Positions 1 through 7,272 of a DNA stretch of 8,884 nucleotides are shown here, in pieces. The position numbers and the translations under genes are program-made. Position 1 is the stretch's first letter, and each line of letters opens with the position of its first letter. The notes below the pieces were generated by a model. That model searched no databases. It saw nothing but the letters and a program-made list of their open reading frames with translations, and was not told the origin of the DNA. This DNA is from Acidovorax sp. (GTDB taxonomy: Bacteria > Pseudomonadota > Gammaproteobacteria > Burkholderiales > Burkholderiaceae_C), in the NCBI GenBank assembly GCA_011620245.1, contig WOZN01000120.1:1-8884 (forward strand). The letters are read 5' to 3'.

Positions 1-68
1 GGGATGCCTTCAGCCATGAAGGCGCCCCGTGCCGATGGCGTGCTCGTCTTATCTGGTGAGAACTGTGT
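1..68. other. Left-edge spacer with a small hairpin
   Basis: No complete gene is present. A perfect 7-base inverted repeat, GCCTTCA (6-12) and TGAAGGC (17-23) with a 4-base loop, lies just downstream of the dehydrogenase stop. No T-run follows before the window edge, so a terminator cannot be claimed. A minus-strand ATG at 17-15 preceded by GGGG could start the next gene, but only six codons are visible. Confidence 0.3.
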
Positions 69-827
69 TCAGCGAGGGGCCAGCCGGATGGCCCCGTCCA
101 GGCGAATCACCTCGCCATTGAGCATGTCGTTTTCAAAAATGTGCTGAACCAGCCTGGCGTAGTCCTGGGGCGTACCCAGGCGGCTGGGAAAGGGCACGCC
201 GGCGGCCAGCGCGTCCTGCACTTCCTGCGGCATGCCAAACAGCATGGGCGTGCCAAAGATGCCGGGCGCAATGGTCATGTTGCGGATGCCGTTGCGGGCC
301 AGGTCGCGTGCAATGGGCAGTGTCATGCCCACCACGCCGCCCTTGGAAGCCGAGTACGCAGCCTGGCCAATCTGGCCGTCATAGGCCGCCACGCTGGCGG
401 TGGAAATCAACACGCCGCGCTCGCCGGTGGCCTCGGGTTCGTTCTTGCACATGGCCTCTGCGGCCAGGCGGATCATGTTGAAGCTGCCGATCAGATTGAC
501 CGTAATGGTCTTGCTGAACAAGGCCAGTGCATGGGCGCCGTTTTTGCCCACGGTTTTTTCTGCAGGGGCAATGCCGGCGCAGTTGACCAGGCCCATCAGC
601 TTGCCCAGCGACACGGCCTTGGCCACCACAGCCTGGCCATCGGCTTCGCTGCTGACATCGCATTGGACGAAGGCGCCACCAATTTCCCTGGCCACCAGTT
701 CACCCTTGTCGGTCTGCATGTCGGCAATGACGACCTTGCCGCCCTGCGCGGCCAGCATGCGCGCTGTGCCTTCGCCCAGACCCGACGCGCCGCCGGTCAC
801 GATGAATACCTTGCCCTTGATTTCCAT
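69..827 (-). CDS. Short-chain dehydrogenase, HSD17B10-like 3-hydroxyacyl-CoA dehydrogenase
   Basis: Predicted 252-residue cytosolic NAD-dependent oxidoreductase of the classical short-chain dehydrogenase family. Visible motifs are the Rossmann loop TGGASGLG (residues 11-18), an acidic D36 at the end of strand 2 favouring NAD, NCAG (82-85), and the catalytic set N111, S145, Y158, K162. The stretch around [11 protein letters not shown] and the C-terminal VPFPSRLG and [12 protein letters not shown] closely resemble human HSD17B10 as I recall it. That protein oxidises 3-hydroxyacyl-CoA and 2-methyl-3-hydroxybutyryl-CoA in fatty acid and isoleucine breakdown. The frame stays open 17 codons further upstream, but the start at 827 matches the family N-terminus and has GGAAA ahead of it. 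The gene is separated from the iron-binding gene by a terminator and has its own candidate promoter, so it is probably not part of the nif operon. The exact substrate is not determinable from sequence. Confidence 0.93.
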   Translation of the reverse strand: MEIKGKVFIVTGGASGLGEGTARMLAAQGGKVVIADMQTDKGELVAREIGGAFVQCDVSSEADGQAVVAKAVSLGKLMGLVNCAGIAPAEKTVGKNGAHALALFSKTITVNLIGSFNMIRLAAEAMCKNEPEATGERGVLISTASVAAYDGQIGQAAYSASKGGVVGMTLPIARDLARNGIRNMTIAPGIFGTPMLFGMPQEVQDALAAGVPFPSRLGTPQDYARLVQHIFENDMLNGEVIRLDGAIRLAPR

Positions 828-844
828 GTTTTGTTTCCAGTGAG

Positions 845-871
845 TGACGTTGACGTTGACGTTTGCGTCAA
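845..871. promoter_or_regulatory. ACGT-rich operator-like repeats before the dehydrogenase
   Basis: Three tandem copies of TGACGT occupy 845-862, and the last runs into an inverted repeat TTGACG-N4-CGTCAA at 856-871. The array lies between the candidate -10 and the start codon, over the predicted transcription start, where a repressor could act. ACGT-rich palindromes of this kind recall operators of MerR-family (LiuR-type) regulators of branched-chain amino acid catabolism, which would fit the gene. That assignment is inference. Confidence 0.4.
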
Positions 872-899
872 TTATCACCCAAGGAATTCACGTCCTGAA
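871..899 (-). promoter_or_regulatory. Candidate sigma-70 promoter of the dehydrogenase gene
   Basis: On the minus strand GATAAT (876-871) matches five of six -10 bases. It lies 17 bases from a weak -35, TTCAGG (899-894, three of six). The predicted start near 864 leaves a leader of about 37 bases. The weak -35 suggests either regulation or a chance match. Confidence 0.35.
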
Positions 900-903
900 G
901 GGC

Positions 904-929
904 AAAAAAAAGCCCGGACAGAGCCGGGC
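904..929 (-). terminator. Rho-independent terminator of the iron-binding protein gene
   Basis: Read on the minus strand, GCCCGG (929-924) pairs with CCGGGC (917-912) across a 6-base loop and is followed at once by eight T residues (911-904). It lies about 43 bases beyond the stop codon at 972, which is the classic arrangement. It should insulate the dehydrogenase gene from upstream transcription. Confidence 0.92.
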
Positions 930-971
930 AAGGTGACAAGCCTCCTCAGCAGAGGGGGCCCAGATGACAAG

Positions 972-2024
972 TTATTGGAACCCCACGCGGTCCAGCATTT
1001 GCTGCACCTTGGTGATGTTGGCACCCACCGCGCTGATCGGAATGGTTTCGCTTCTGAAGGGCTGGCCCTGCGTCATTGCCTTGAGCGCCGGATTTTCGAT
1101 GCTCAGCCCCTTGGCCGCAGGCCATTCATTGTTGCCATTGGCAAAATAGTTCTGCGCCTCGGGGCTGGCCAGGTATTCGAGGAACTTGATGGCATTGGCC
1201 TGGTTTTTTGCATGACGGGCCACGGCGCCTCCGGCAATGTTCATGTGGGTGCCCCAGGACTGCTGGTTGGGAAACACCACGCCCAATTTGTTGGCGATAG
1301 CCACATCCTCGGGTTTGGTGGATCGCATCAGGCGTGCCAGGTAATAGCTGTTGGTGACGGCAATATCGCATTCGCCAGCCGCTACAGCCTTGATCTGGTC
1401 GGTGTCGCCGCCCTTGGGCGCGCGGGCGAGGTTGGCCACCATGCCCTTGAGCCAGGCCTCGGCCTTTTGCTCGCCAAGGTGTTCGGTCACGGAGCCAAAC
1501 AGGCTCAGGTTGTAAGGGTGTGAGCCCGAGCGAATGCACAGCTTGCCCTTGTTCTTGGGATCGGCGAGTTCTTCGTAGGTATCCACATCGCTCTTTTGAA
1601 CCTTGACCTTGTTGAACACAATGAGCCGCGCGCGGGTGGACAGGCCAAACCACGAGATGCCGCCGTCGCTGGCCGGTTGGCTGCGCAGATTGGCGGGAAT
1701 GGCGTCTTCCAGCACCTTGGAGCGGATCGGCTGGAACAGGCCATCCATTTCGCCCCGGTAGAGCCTTGCTGCATCCACCAGCAGGATCACGTCAGCGGGG
1801 GAGGCCGTGCCTTCCGCTTTCAGCCGCGCCACAATGCCCGCATCGTCCGCATCCACCCGGTTGATCTTGATGCCCGTGGCCTTGGTGAAGCCGGTGTACA
1901 AGGCTTCATCGGTGGAATAGTGGCGCGCCGAGTAGAGGTTGACCACCTGTTCCTGGGCAACGGCGGAACCCGCAGCGGCGACCAGTGCGCAGGCGGCAAG
2001 CAGGGCTTTGACAGTCTTTGACAT
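972..2024 (-). CDS. Periplasmic ferric-iron ABC transporter binding protein (FbpA/FutA family)
   Basis: Predicted 350-residue solute-binding protein that captures Fe(III) in the periplasm for an ABC importer. The N-terminus is a Sec signal peptide: lysines at 3 and 6, a hydrophobic core at 7-18, and probable cleavage after AVA at 21-23. The mature start carries NLYSARHYSTD (29-39), typical of FutA-like proteins. The paired tyrosines in TNSYYLARL (Y227, Y228) match the iron ligands of this family. C-terminal SPEAQNYF and NNEWP are also family-like. The start at 2024 was chosen because it gives a standard signal peptide; an ATG three codons upstream (2033) is possible, and neither has a strong ribosome site. 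The frame is open to 2195, but the extra residues have no signal-peptide character and cross the predicted promoter. No permease or ATPase gene adjoins it. A Fur-like palindrome overlaps the promoter, and a terminator follows, so it is likely monocistronic. Confidence 0.93.
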   Translation of the reverse strand: MSKTVKALLAACALVAAAGSAVAQEQVVNLYSARHYSTDEALYTGFTKATGIKINRVDADDAGIVARLKAEGTASPADVILLVDAARLYRGEMDGLFQPIRSKVLEDAIPANLRSQPASDGGISWFGLSTRARLIVFNKVKVQKSDVDTYEELADPKNKGKLCIRSGSHPYNLSLFGSVTEHLGEQKAEAWLKGMVANLARAPKGGDTDQIKAVAAGECDIAVTNSYYLARLMRSTKPEDVAIANKLGVVFPNQQSWGTHMNIAGGAVARHAKNQANAIKFLEYLASPEAQNYFANGNNEWPAAKGLSIENPALKAMTQGQPFRSETIPISAVGANITKVQQMLDRVGFQ

Positions 2025-2055
2025 GGAGTACATCTTTGGAGGTTGGAGTCCCGTG

Positions 2056-2084
2056 ATAATAAAGCAAACGCGAATTATTCGCAA
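2056..2084 (-). promoter_or_regulatory. Candidate sigma-70 promoter of the iron-binding protein gene
   Basis: On the minus strand TTGCGA (2084-2079) and TATTAT (2061-2056) are separated by exactly 17 bases. The -10 matches five of six consensus positions and the -35 four of six. The predicted start, about 7 bases below the -10, leaves a leader of roughly 25 bases. Confidence 0.6.
2069..2083. promoter_or_regulatory. Fur-box-like palindrome
   Basis: The stretch contains GCGAAT-T-ATTCGC (2070-2082), a perfect 6-1-6 inverted repeat. Set against the 7-1-7 Fur consensus TGATAAT-N-ATTATCA, the 15-base site read on the minus strand matches about 9 of 14 arm positions. It covers part of the -35 and most of the spacer, where bound Fur would block polymerase. 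Iron-repressed control of an iron-binding protein is expected biology; the site itself is inferred. Confidence 0.45.
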
Positions 2085-2518
2085 TAAAGACGCGCAATGA
2101 ACTGGTGCATTTGTTCGTAGTCGAACAGGAAGATGGGGTACCGATGGGTATGGCGCCTGCAAAGAGGTCGTCTGGCGCAGGCGCAAAGAAATCACCGCGC
2201 TCTGGTCGGGTTGCGTGGGACTGACCTACCGCACGTTGGTGCAGTGCTACCAGTTCCATACCACCTCCTTTGTTGCTACGGTCGACAAAGGCAAGGCAGT
2301 GGGCGGCGCGGCTGAAGATGCCTGAAGGCGACAACTCGCCAACGGCCTTTTTGGCGTTCGCTCTCCATGCAGGCAATCCGGGGTACGAGTCAGCGCACCG
2401 GGTCAAGTCAGGTTCGGGGTCATCGCCACCAAAAAAATATCTCGACCTGGGCCTGCTGCCTGCCTCCCCATAGTCTCTTTCATCATCGGGGTGGGGGGAG
2501 CACCATGAATGGTTAGGG
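2085..2518. other. Gene-poor gap between fixX and the iron-binding gene
   Basis: No gene is convincing in this stretch. A plus-strand frame without ATG is open from 2101 to a TGA at 2323-2325 (about 74 codons) and contains WRRRKEITALWSG and LTYRTLVQCYQF; I do not recognise it, and it may be a decayed gene end or chance. On the minus strand AAAGGAGG (2271-2264) sits just ahead of an ATG at 2259, but that 117-codon frame runs across the iron gene promoter and into its 5' end. A 6-base inverted repeat GGTTAG-GG-CTAACC (2511-2524) spans the fixX stop but has too small a loop for a terminator. No clear terminator for the nif/fix operon is visible. Confidence 0.4.
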
Positions 2519-2824
2519 CTAACCGAACTTGAAGAGGATGCCGTGCCCGCCGCGCGGGTACTCCCAGTTCACGTTGGCGAACTCCGAGCAGATGATTCGG
2601 CAGCTGCCGCATTCCAGGCAGCCGTCGGTGATCAGCGTCACGCTGCCGTTGCCTTCGGCCTTGTAGCAGGAGGCCGGGCACACGTAGGTGCAGGACTTCT
2701 GCGTGCAGTTGTTGGCACAGATCCCGGGGTCCTTGATCTGGATGTGGGGCCGGCCCGCGTCCACGCGGTAGCGGTTCTGAAACAGTTTCTCTTCGACATT
2801 CACAGTCACGGCTACGGTGCTCAT
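2519..2824 (-). CDS. fixX: FixX ferredoxin-like protein of the FixABCX complex
   Basis: Predicted 101-residue Fe-S protein that works with FixC as the iron-sulfur part of the electron-bifurcating FixABCX complex, carrying electrons toward the nitrogenase reductant side. Nine cysteines are visible at 36, 40, 45, 49, 53, 69, 72, 75 and 79. The C-terminal run [11 protein letters not shown] (69-79) and the upstream CP at 49-50 give a 4Fe-4S arrangement like that of ETF-ubiquinone oxidoreductase. The C-terminal [15 protein letters not shown] is characteristic of FixX. The length is normal for the family. The start overlaps the fixC stop in ATGA (2824-2821), indicating translational coupling. It is the last gene of the operon. 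Confidence 0.97.
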   Translation of the reverse strand: MSTVAVTVNVEEKLFQNRYRVDAGRPHIQIKDPGICANNCTQKSCTYVCPASCYKAEGNGSVTLITDGCLECGSCRIICSEFANVNWEYPRGGHGILFKFG

Positions 2825-4131
2825 CGGAAAGCCCTCCAGAGTTTGACGGCGTCGCCCACCAGGCCGGAGAGCGATCGGGAAGTGCGGAAGCTGGAAAGGA
2901 TCTCGCGTTCCTTGGTTTTTTTGTCCACGCCATCGATGGTGAACATCTTGTGCGCGGCCTTGGACACCAGCTCCGGGTAGGTGGTGAAGAACTGGTTGTT
3001 CTTGTGGAAAACATCGGGCATGTCGCGGTACTTGTGCAGGTCCTTCATGACGAAGCTCTTGTCGAGTTCGGTCTTGTAGGTCTTTAGCACCGCTTCGCTC
3101 ATGGGCTTGCCGGCGGCCTTGGCGGCGATCACGGTCTCGGCCGCGAGGCGCCCGGTGGTCATGGCCAGGTTGGAGCCTTCGCGGTGCACGGCGTTGACGA
3201 AGCCGCCCGAGTCGCCCACGATCATCCAGCCGTTGCCATACACCTTGGGGATGGCATAGAAGCCACCTTCGGGGATCAGGTGGGCCGCATATTCCTTCAT
3301 CTCGCCGCCCTGAATCAGCGGAGCGATCGAGGGGTGCTGCTTGAGCTTTTCCAGCAAGGCGTAGGGGCTGGTCCTGTTTACGCTGCCCTTGAAATCGCCC
3401 AGCATGCAGCCGATGCCGATGGTGAGCGATTCCTTGTTGGTGTACAGGAAGCCCGTGCCCATCATGCCGTCGGTGATCTTGCCGACCATCTCGATGACCA
3501 CGCCTTCTTCTTCACCGATGTTGAAGCGCTGGCGGATTGTGTCTTCGGGCATGAAGAGGATCTCTTTCACGGCGAGTGCGACATTGCTCTCCTTGATCTC
3601 GCCGTGGAAGCCCGCTTTGCGTGCCAGCGTCGAGTTCACGCCGTCGGCCAGGATCACCACGTCGGCGTACACGTCGCCGGCTTCGCGGTCGCACTGCACG
3701 CCAACCACCTGCTCGCCATCCATGATCAGGTGGTCGACCGTGGTCTCGCAGATCAGCAGCGCGCCGGCTTCACGCACCTTGGAACTGAACCACTTGTCGA
3801 ACTGCGCGCGGATGATGGTGTAGCGGTTGTAAGGCGGTTTGTTGTAGTCGTCGCTGCGGTAATGCGTGCCGACGAAGCTGTTGTCGTCGAGCACCCAGAC
3901 GCGCTGCTCGATGATGTGGCGCTCCAGCGGCGCGTCGTCGCGGAAGTCGGGAATGATCTTCTCCAGCGCGTCGCTGTAGAGGATGGCGCCCTGCACGTTC
4001 TTCGAGCCCGGGTATTCGCCGCGCTCGATCTGCAGGACCTTGAGGCCGGCCTTGGCCAGGGTGTAGGCGCAGGCGTTGCCCGAGGGCCCCGCGCCGACCA
4101 CGATGGCGTCGAATTGAGAGGGTTTTTTCAT
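2821..4131 (-). CDS. fixC: FixC flavoprotein, ETF-quinone oxidoreductase family
   Basis: Predicted 436-residue FAD protein of the FixABCX complex. In that system electrons from NADH are bifurcated by FixAB, one branch passing through FixC to quinone and the other yielding low-potential electrons for ferredoxin or flavodoxin and nitrogenase. The N-terminus has the dinucleotide-binding motif GAGPSG (13-18) followed by an acidic residue (E36) in [14 protein letters not shown] second FAD motif, [12 protein letters not shown], lies at about 156-167, and [14 protein letters not shown] (306-319) is the conserved FAD-contact region. The length matches FixC (about 435). GGGGA stands ahead of the start. 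It follows fixB by 24 bases and overlaps fixX by 4. Confidence 0.97.
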   Translation of the reverse strand: MKKPSQFDAIVVGAGPSGNACAYTLAKAGLKVLQIERGEYPGSKNVQGAILYSDALEKIIPDFRDDAPLERHIIEQRVWVLDDNSFVGTHYRSDDYNKPPYNRYTIIRAQFDKWFSSKVREAGALLICETTVDHLIMDGEQVVGVQCDREAGDVYADVVILADGVNSTLARKAGFHGEIKESNVALAVKEILFMPEDTIRQRFNIGEEEGVVIEMVGKITDGMMGTGFLYTNKESLTIGIGCMLGDFKGSVNRTSPYALLEKLKQHPSIAPLIQGGEMKEYAAHLIPEGGFYAIPKVYGNGWMIVGDSGGFVNAVHREGSNLAMTTGRLAAETVIAAKAAGKPMSEAVLKTYKTELDKSFVMKDLHKYRDMPDVFHKNNQFFTTYPELVSKAAHKMFTIDGVDKKTKEREILSSFRTSRSLSGLVGDAVKLWRAFR

Positions 4132-4155
4132 GGCGTTCCCCGCAGGTGAATGGGA

Positions 4156-5262
4156 TCAGGCAACTTGTGCACTGTGCTTGGACAGGTGTTCGGCGAACGC
4201 CTTCGTCAAAGCGGGCAGCACCAGCATTGCGTTGCCGACGATGCCGTAATGCGCAAATTCGAAGATGGGGGCGTTCGGGTCGGTGTTGATGGCGACGATC
4301 ACGTCCGAACCCTCCATGCCCACGCGGTGCTGCACCGCGCCCGAGATGCCGGCGGCGATGTAGAGCTTGGGGCGCACCGTCTTGCCGGTCTGGCCCACCT
4401 GGCGGTCGGCCTCGACCCAGCCGGCCTGCACGCAGGGCCGCGTGGCGCCGACCTCGCCGCCGAGCACACGGGCCAGCTCGAACACCAGTTTGAAGTTGTC
4501 GGGGTTCTTCAGGCCCTTGCCGCCGCTCACGATCACGTCCGCGTAGGGCAGGTTGATCTTGTTGCTGTGGGCATCGGCGATGAAGTCCAGCAGCTTGGTG
4601 ACGATCTGTGTCTCGACCATGCCCAGGGTGTCGTAGACCAGGTTGCCGGTGCGGCTGGTGTCGGCCTTCGGCATCAGCATCACGCGCGGGCGCACAGTGG
4701 CCATCTGCGGCCGGTAGGCCAGGGTCATGATGGTGCAGTAGAGCGAGCCGCCGAAGGTGGGGCGCGTGGCGGCCAGGGCCTTGGAGACCGGGTCAATGTT
4801 GAGCTCGGTGCAGTCGGCGGTCAGGCCGGTGAGCAAGGTGGTGGCCACAGAACCCGCGAGGTCGCGGCCTTGCGAGGTGGCGCCCAGCAGCAGGATCTCG
4901 GGCTTGTACTTGTTCACCAGATCGGTCAGACCCTTGGTGAAGGGTTCGTTGCGGTAGCCCTTGAGCACCGGGTCGGTCACCAGGTAGCAGGTGTCGGCGC
5001 CGAAGCTGATGGCCTCGGCCGCGAACTTCTCCAGTTGCTCGTCGGCGCCGCCCAGCAGCACCGCGCCCACCTGGCTGCCCAGGGTGTCGGCGAGCTTGCG
5101 CGCTTCACCCAGCAGTTCCCAGGACACGCTGTGCACATGGCCGCGGTCATGTTCGACGAAAACCCAGACGCCCTTGTAGGCCTTGAGCTCTTCCGACAGT
5201 TCGAGGTTGCGGCCGCGGCCCGCGGGGCGCTTGGCGGCGGCTTCTTTGGGGGCTTCGCTCAT
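4156..5262 (-). CDS. fixB: FixB, electron transfer flavoprotein alpha-subunit family
   Basis: Predicted 368-residue ETF-alpha-like subunit that pairs with FixA and carries FAD. The N-terminal ETF domain begins near residue 30 ([11 protein letters not shown]). The C-terminal FAD domain is clear: [20 protein letters not shown] (300-319) followed by [16 protein letters not shown] is the ETF-alpha signature. RPQMATVRP (184-192) is also typical. The first 28 or so residues are an Ala/Lys/Arg-rich extension ahead of the fold. The start overlaps the fixA stop in ATGA (5262-5259) and has a good GGAG site, so translation is coupled. In the bifurcation model, FixB contributes one of the flavins around which NADH electrons are split. 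Confidence 0.97.
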   Translation of the reverse strand: MSEAPKEAAAKRPAGRGRNLELSEELKAYKGVWVFVEHDRGHVHSVSWELLGEARKLADTLGSQVGAVLLGGADEQLEKFAAEAISFGADTCYLVTDPVLKGYRNEPFTKGLTDLVNKYKPEILLLGATSQGRDLAGSVATTLLTGLTADCTELNIDPVSKALAATRPTFGGSLYCTIMTLAYRPQMATVRPRVMLMPKADTSRTGNLVYDTLGMVETQIVTKLLDFIADAHSNKINLPYADVIVSGGKGLKNPDNFKLVFELARVLGGEVGATRPCVQAGWVEADRQVGQTGKTVRPKLYIAAGISGAVQHRVGMEGSDVIVAINTDPNAPIFEFAHYGIVGNAMLVLPALTKAFAEHLSKHSAQVA

Positions 5263-6107
5263 GACATCTCCTTCATCAACAGGTCTGCTTCAAGCGTGGG
5301 GTGGCGGGTGAAAACTTTTTGCAGGAGGTTGAGCGAGATGTCGCGCAGGTTCGAAGTCTCCAGATCCAGCATCTCCACCTTCTCGGTGCGCGGCGACGGA
5401 CCAAAGACCTTGCTCACCACGGTGGGCGAACCCTTCAGACCGATCTTGCCGAGGTCTTCAATGCCGGCGTCTTCCTTGCTCCATTTGCGCACCGGGTAGG
5501 CGGCGGCGTGGATCATGGCGGGCAGGTTGGCGAAGCGCATCTCGTTGGTGTTCTCCAGCATCGTGATCAGGCAGGGCAGGGCCGTTTTGAGCACCTGCAC
5601 GCCGCCTTCGGCGCGGCGCTCGACCGTGATCGTGCGGCCGTCCAGATCGGTCTCGACAATGCGCGACACATAGGTCAACAGCTGCAGGCCCATGCGCTTG
5701 GCGATGCCAGGGCCTACCTGGGCCGTGTCGCCGTCGATGGTCTGCTTGCCGGTGAAAACGATGTCCACCGCCTGCTCCTTGGCAATCTGGCGGATGCCCG
5801 CGGCCAGCGCGTACGAGGTGGCCAGGGTATCCGCGCCGGCAAACGCGCGGTCGGTTACGAGCACGGCGTCGTCGGCGCCGAAGCTGATGCACTTGCGCAG
5901 CGCCTCTTCGGCCTGCGGCGGGCCCATGCACAGCACCGTGACCTTGCCGCCGAACTTGTCCTTCAGGCGCAGCGCCTCCTCCAGCGAAAACAGGTCGTAG
6001 GGGTTGACGATGGCCGGCACACCCTGGCGCATGATGGTGTTGGTGACCGGGTGGACCCGGATCTGTGCCGAGTCCGGCACCTGCTTGATACAGACGACGA
6101 TGTGCAT
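5259..6107 (-). CDS. fixA: FixA, electron transfer flavoprotein beta-subunit family
   Basis: Predicted 282-residue ETF-beta-like partner of FixB; in bifurcating ETFs this subunit binds the second nucleotide and is the NADH-oxidising side. It opens with [18 protein letters not shown], the standard start of the family. [14 protein letters not shown] (120-133) and the [19 protein letters not shown] region (164-182) are ETF-beta landmarks. The frame is open nine codons further up to 6134, but the ATG at 6107 matches FixA proteins and has GGAG seven bases ahead, while the upstream start would lie inside nifW. It follows nifW by 19 bases and overlaps fixB by 4. Confidence 0.97.
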   Translation of the reverse strand: MHIVVCIKQVPDSAQIRVHPVTNTIMRQGVPAIVNPYDLFSLEEALRLKDKFGGKVTVLCMGPPQAEEALRKCISFGADDAVLVTDRAFAGADTLATSYALAAGIRQIAKEQAVDIVFTGKQTIDGDTAQVGPGIAKRMGLQLLTYVSRIVETDLDGRTITVERRAEGGVQVLKTALPCLITMLENTNEMRFANLPAMIHAAAYPVRKWSKEDAGIEDLGKIGLKGSPTVVSKVFGPSPRTEKVEMLDLETSNLRDISLNLLQKVFTRHPTLEADLLMKEMS

Positions 6108-6126
6108 GGTTTTCTCCGTTGCGGGT

Positions 6127-6465
6127 TCAGGCAACCGCGCGCTGGGGTAGCGATGTCTTCAAGCTGTCCAGCGTGACATGCTGTTTGCCGCCGACGTCCT
6201 GGAACACCTTGAACACCTTTTCCTGCGCCGGCGTGGACTTCACGAAGTCGGCGTAGGCCTTGACCAGCTGCTCGCGGTAGACCGTGTAGAGCGCCAGTTC
6301 GTCATCGGCCGAAGGCAGGGTCTGCTGGCGGATGTATTGAAAGAGGCGCTTGAGGATGTGCAGCCGGCTTACGTTGACCACCGACTGCTCGAACGGCACG
6401 CCAAAATATTGCAAGAAATCCTCGGCCGATGACAGGGCCTTGAGCTGTTGAACGAAGTTTTCCAT
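6127..6465 (-). CDS. nifW: NifW, nitrogenase stabilising/protective protein
   Basis: Predicted 112-residue cytosolic protein of the NifW family, which associates with the MoFe protein and is thought to help its maturation or protect it from oxygen. The sequence is nearly all helical in character and carries the family pattern: AEDFLQYFGVPFEQSVVNV near the N-terminus, then LHILKRLFQYI, and a YREQLVKAYADFVKSTPAQEKVFKVF block. The length is normal. Its ribosome site GGAG lies inside the last codons of the acetyltransferase gene, whose stop is only 6 bases upstream, so the two are probably coupled. The order nifV-cysE-nifW is the same as in the Azotobacter nif region. Confidence 0.95.
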   Translation of the reverse strand: MENFVQQLKALSSAEDFLQYFGVPFEQSVVNVSRLHILKRLFQYIRQQTLPSADDELALYTVYREQLVKAYADFVKSTPAQEKVFKVFQDVGGKQHVTLDSLKTSLPQRAVA

Positions 6466-6471
6466 TGGGCT

Positions 6472-7272
6472 TTACTCCATGGTTGCGGGTTGAAGATGGG
6501 ATGCCGCATGGGTGAATCCTGGTTCGGCACATTGATCGTCACAGACGCCGCAGGCGTTGTCGGCGCTGGCCAGGCCCTGGCTGTGCGCCAGGCTGCGTTC
6601 CAGCTGGGCCACGCGGTCGAGCAGGCAGGCGATGGCCTTGCCCACCGGGTCGGGAATGAGGTGGTGTTCGAGGTCGAAACCGTGGGTGGTGCGGCGTGCC
6701 GGCGCCACGATCCGACCCGGGATGCCGACCACGGTGGCGCCCGCCGGCACGGCTTCGATCACCACCGAATTGGCCGCGATGCGGGCGCCGTCACCGACGC
6801 GGATCGGGCCCAGGATCTTGGCGCCTGCGCCGACCACGACCTGGTGGCCCACGGTCGGGTGGCGCTTGCCCGCGCGCCAGCTGGTGCCGCCCAGCGTGAC
6901 GCCGTGGTAGAGCGTGACGTCGTCGCCGACCTCGGCGGTCTCGCCGATCACGACACCCGTGCCGTGGTCGATGAAGAAACGCGCACCGATGCGGGCGCCG
7001 GGATGGATGTCGATCTGCGTCACCAGGCGCGACAGGAAGGACAGCCAGCGCGGCAGGTAACGCCAGCCGCGGATCCACAGCGCGTGGGCCAGGCGGTGCA
7101 GGGCAATCGCCTGCATGCCGGGGTAGATGGTCCAGACCTCGATCAGGCTGCGCGCGGCAGGGTCGCGCGTCAGCACGCAACGGGCGTCCTCGCGCAGCAG
7201 GCGCCACCAGCTTGCGGGCGCAGGGGCGCTCACGGCCGTGGTGTCACGGTTGGGGCGGTTGGGGCTGTTCAT
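6472..7272 (-). CDS. cysE: Serine O-acetyltransferase (CysE/NifP type) with cysteine-containing tail
   Basis: Predicted 266-residue enzyme making O-acetylserine from serine and acetyl-CoA, the first step to cysteine; the nif-linked copy (cysE1/nifP) is thought to meet the cysteine demand of NifS and Fe-S assembly. A helical N-terminal part (about 20-85) precedes a left-handed beta-helix of hexapeptide repeats (about 88-190) with [31 protein letters not shown] and a KRHPTVG loop; H90, H103 and H138 are candidate catalytic positions. After the helix a tail of about 60 residues carries C241, C244 and C248 in the pattern CxxCxxxC. The start at 7272 was chosen because it overlaps the nifV stop in ATGA with GGGGA ahead; a TTG four codons earlier is less likely. 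Confidence 0.95.
   Translation of the reverse strand: MNSPNRPNRDTTAVSAPAPASWWRLLREDARCVLTRDPAARSLIEVWTIYPGMQAIALHRLAHALWIRGWRYLPRWLSFLSRLVTQIDIHPGARIGARFFIDHGTGVVIGETAEVGDDVTLYHGVTLGGTSWRAGKRHPTVGHQVVVGAGAKILGPIRVGDGARIAANSVVIEAVPAGATVVGIPGRIVAPARRTTHGFDLEHHLIPDPVGKAIACLLDRVAQLERSLAHSQGLASADNACGVCDDQCAEPGFTHAASHLQPATME

Noticed and set aside
1..17. Start of another minus-strand gene at an ATG (17-15)
   Set aside because: Only about six codons are inside the window, too few to support a gene.
247..266. TGGCACG-like sequence on the minus strand resembling a sigma-54 -24 box
   Set aside because: The GG-N10-GC spacing is not met and it lies inside the dehydrogenase coding sequence.
141..1523. 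Long plus-strand open frame of 460 codons opposite the dehydrogenase and iron-binding genes
   Set aside because: It is antisense to two well-recognised genes, runs through the terminator between them, and has a His/Ala/Gly-rich low-complexity translation typical of mirror frames in high-GC DNA.
1906..2259. Minus-strand frame with a strong AAAGGAGG site just ahead of its ATG
   Set aside because: The reading frame covers the iron gene promoter and Fur-like site and continues 119 bases into its signal-peptide region out of frame; the translation has no family features.
2432..2505. Possible terminator after fixX (distant CTCCCC/GGGGAG arms and a T-run at 2432-2438 on the minus strand)
   Set aside because: The loop is more than 20 bases and the T-run is far from the stem, so the parts do not form a standard rho-independent terminator.
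4150..5499. Plus-strand open frame of 449 codons opposite fixB and the end of fixA
   Set aside because: It is the mirror of two clear ETF-family genes; the translation has no recognisable domain and spans a gene boundary.
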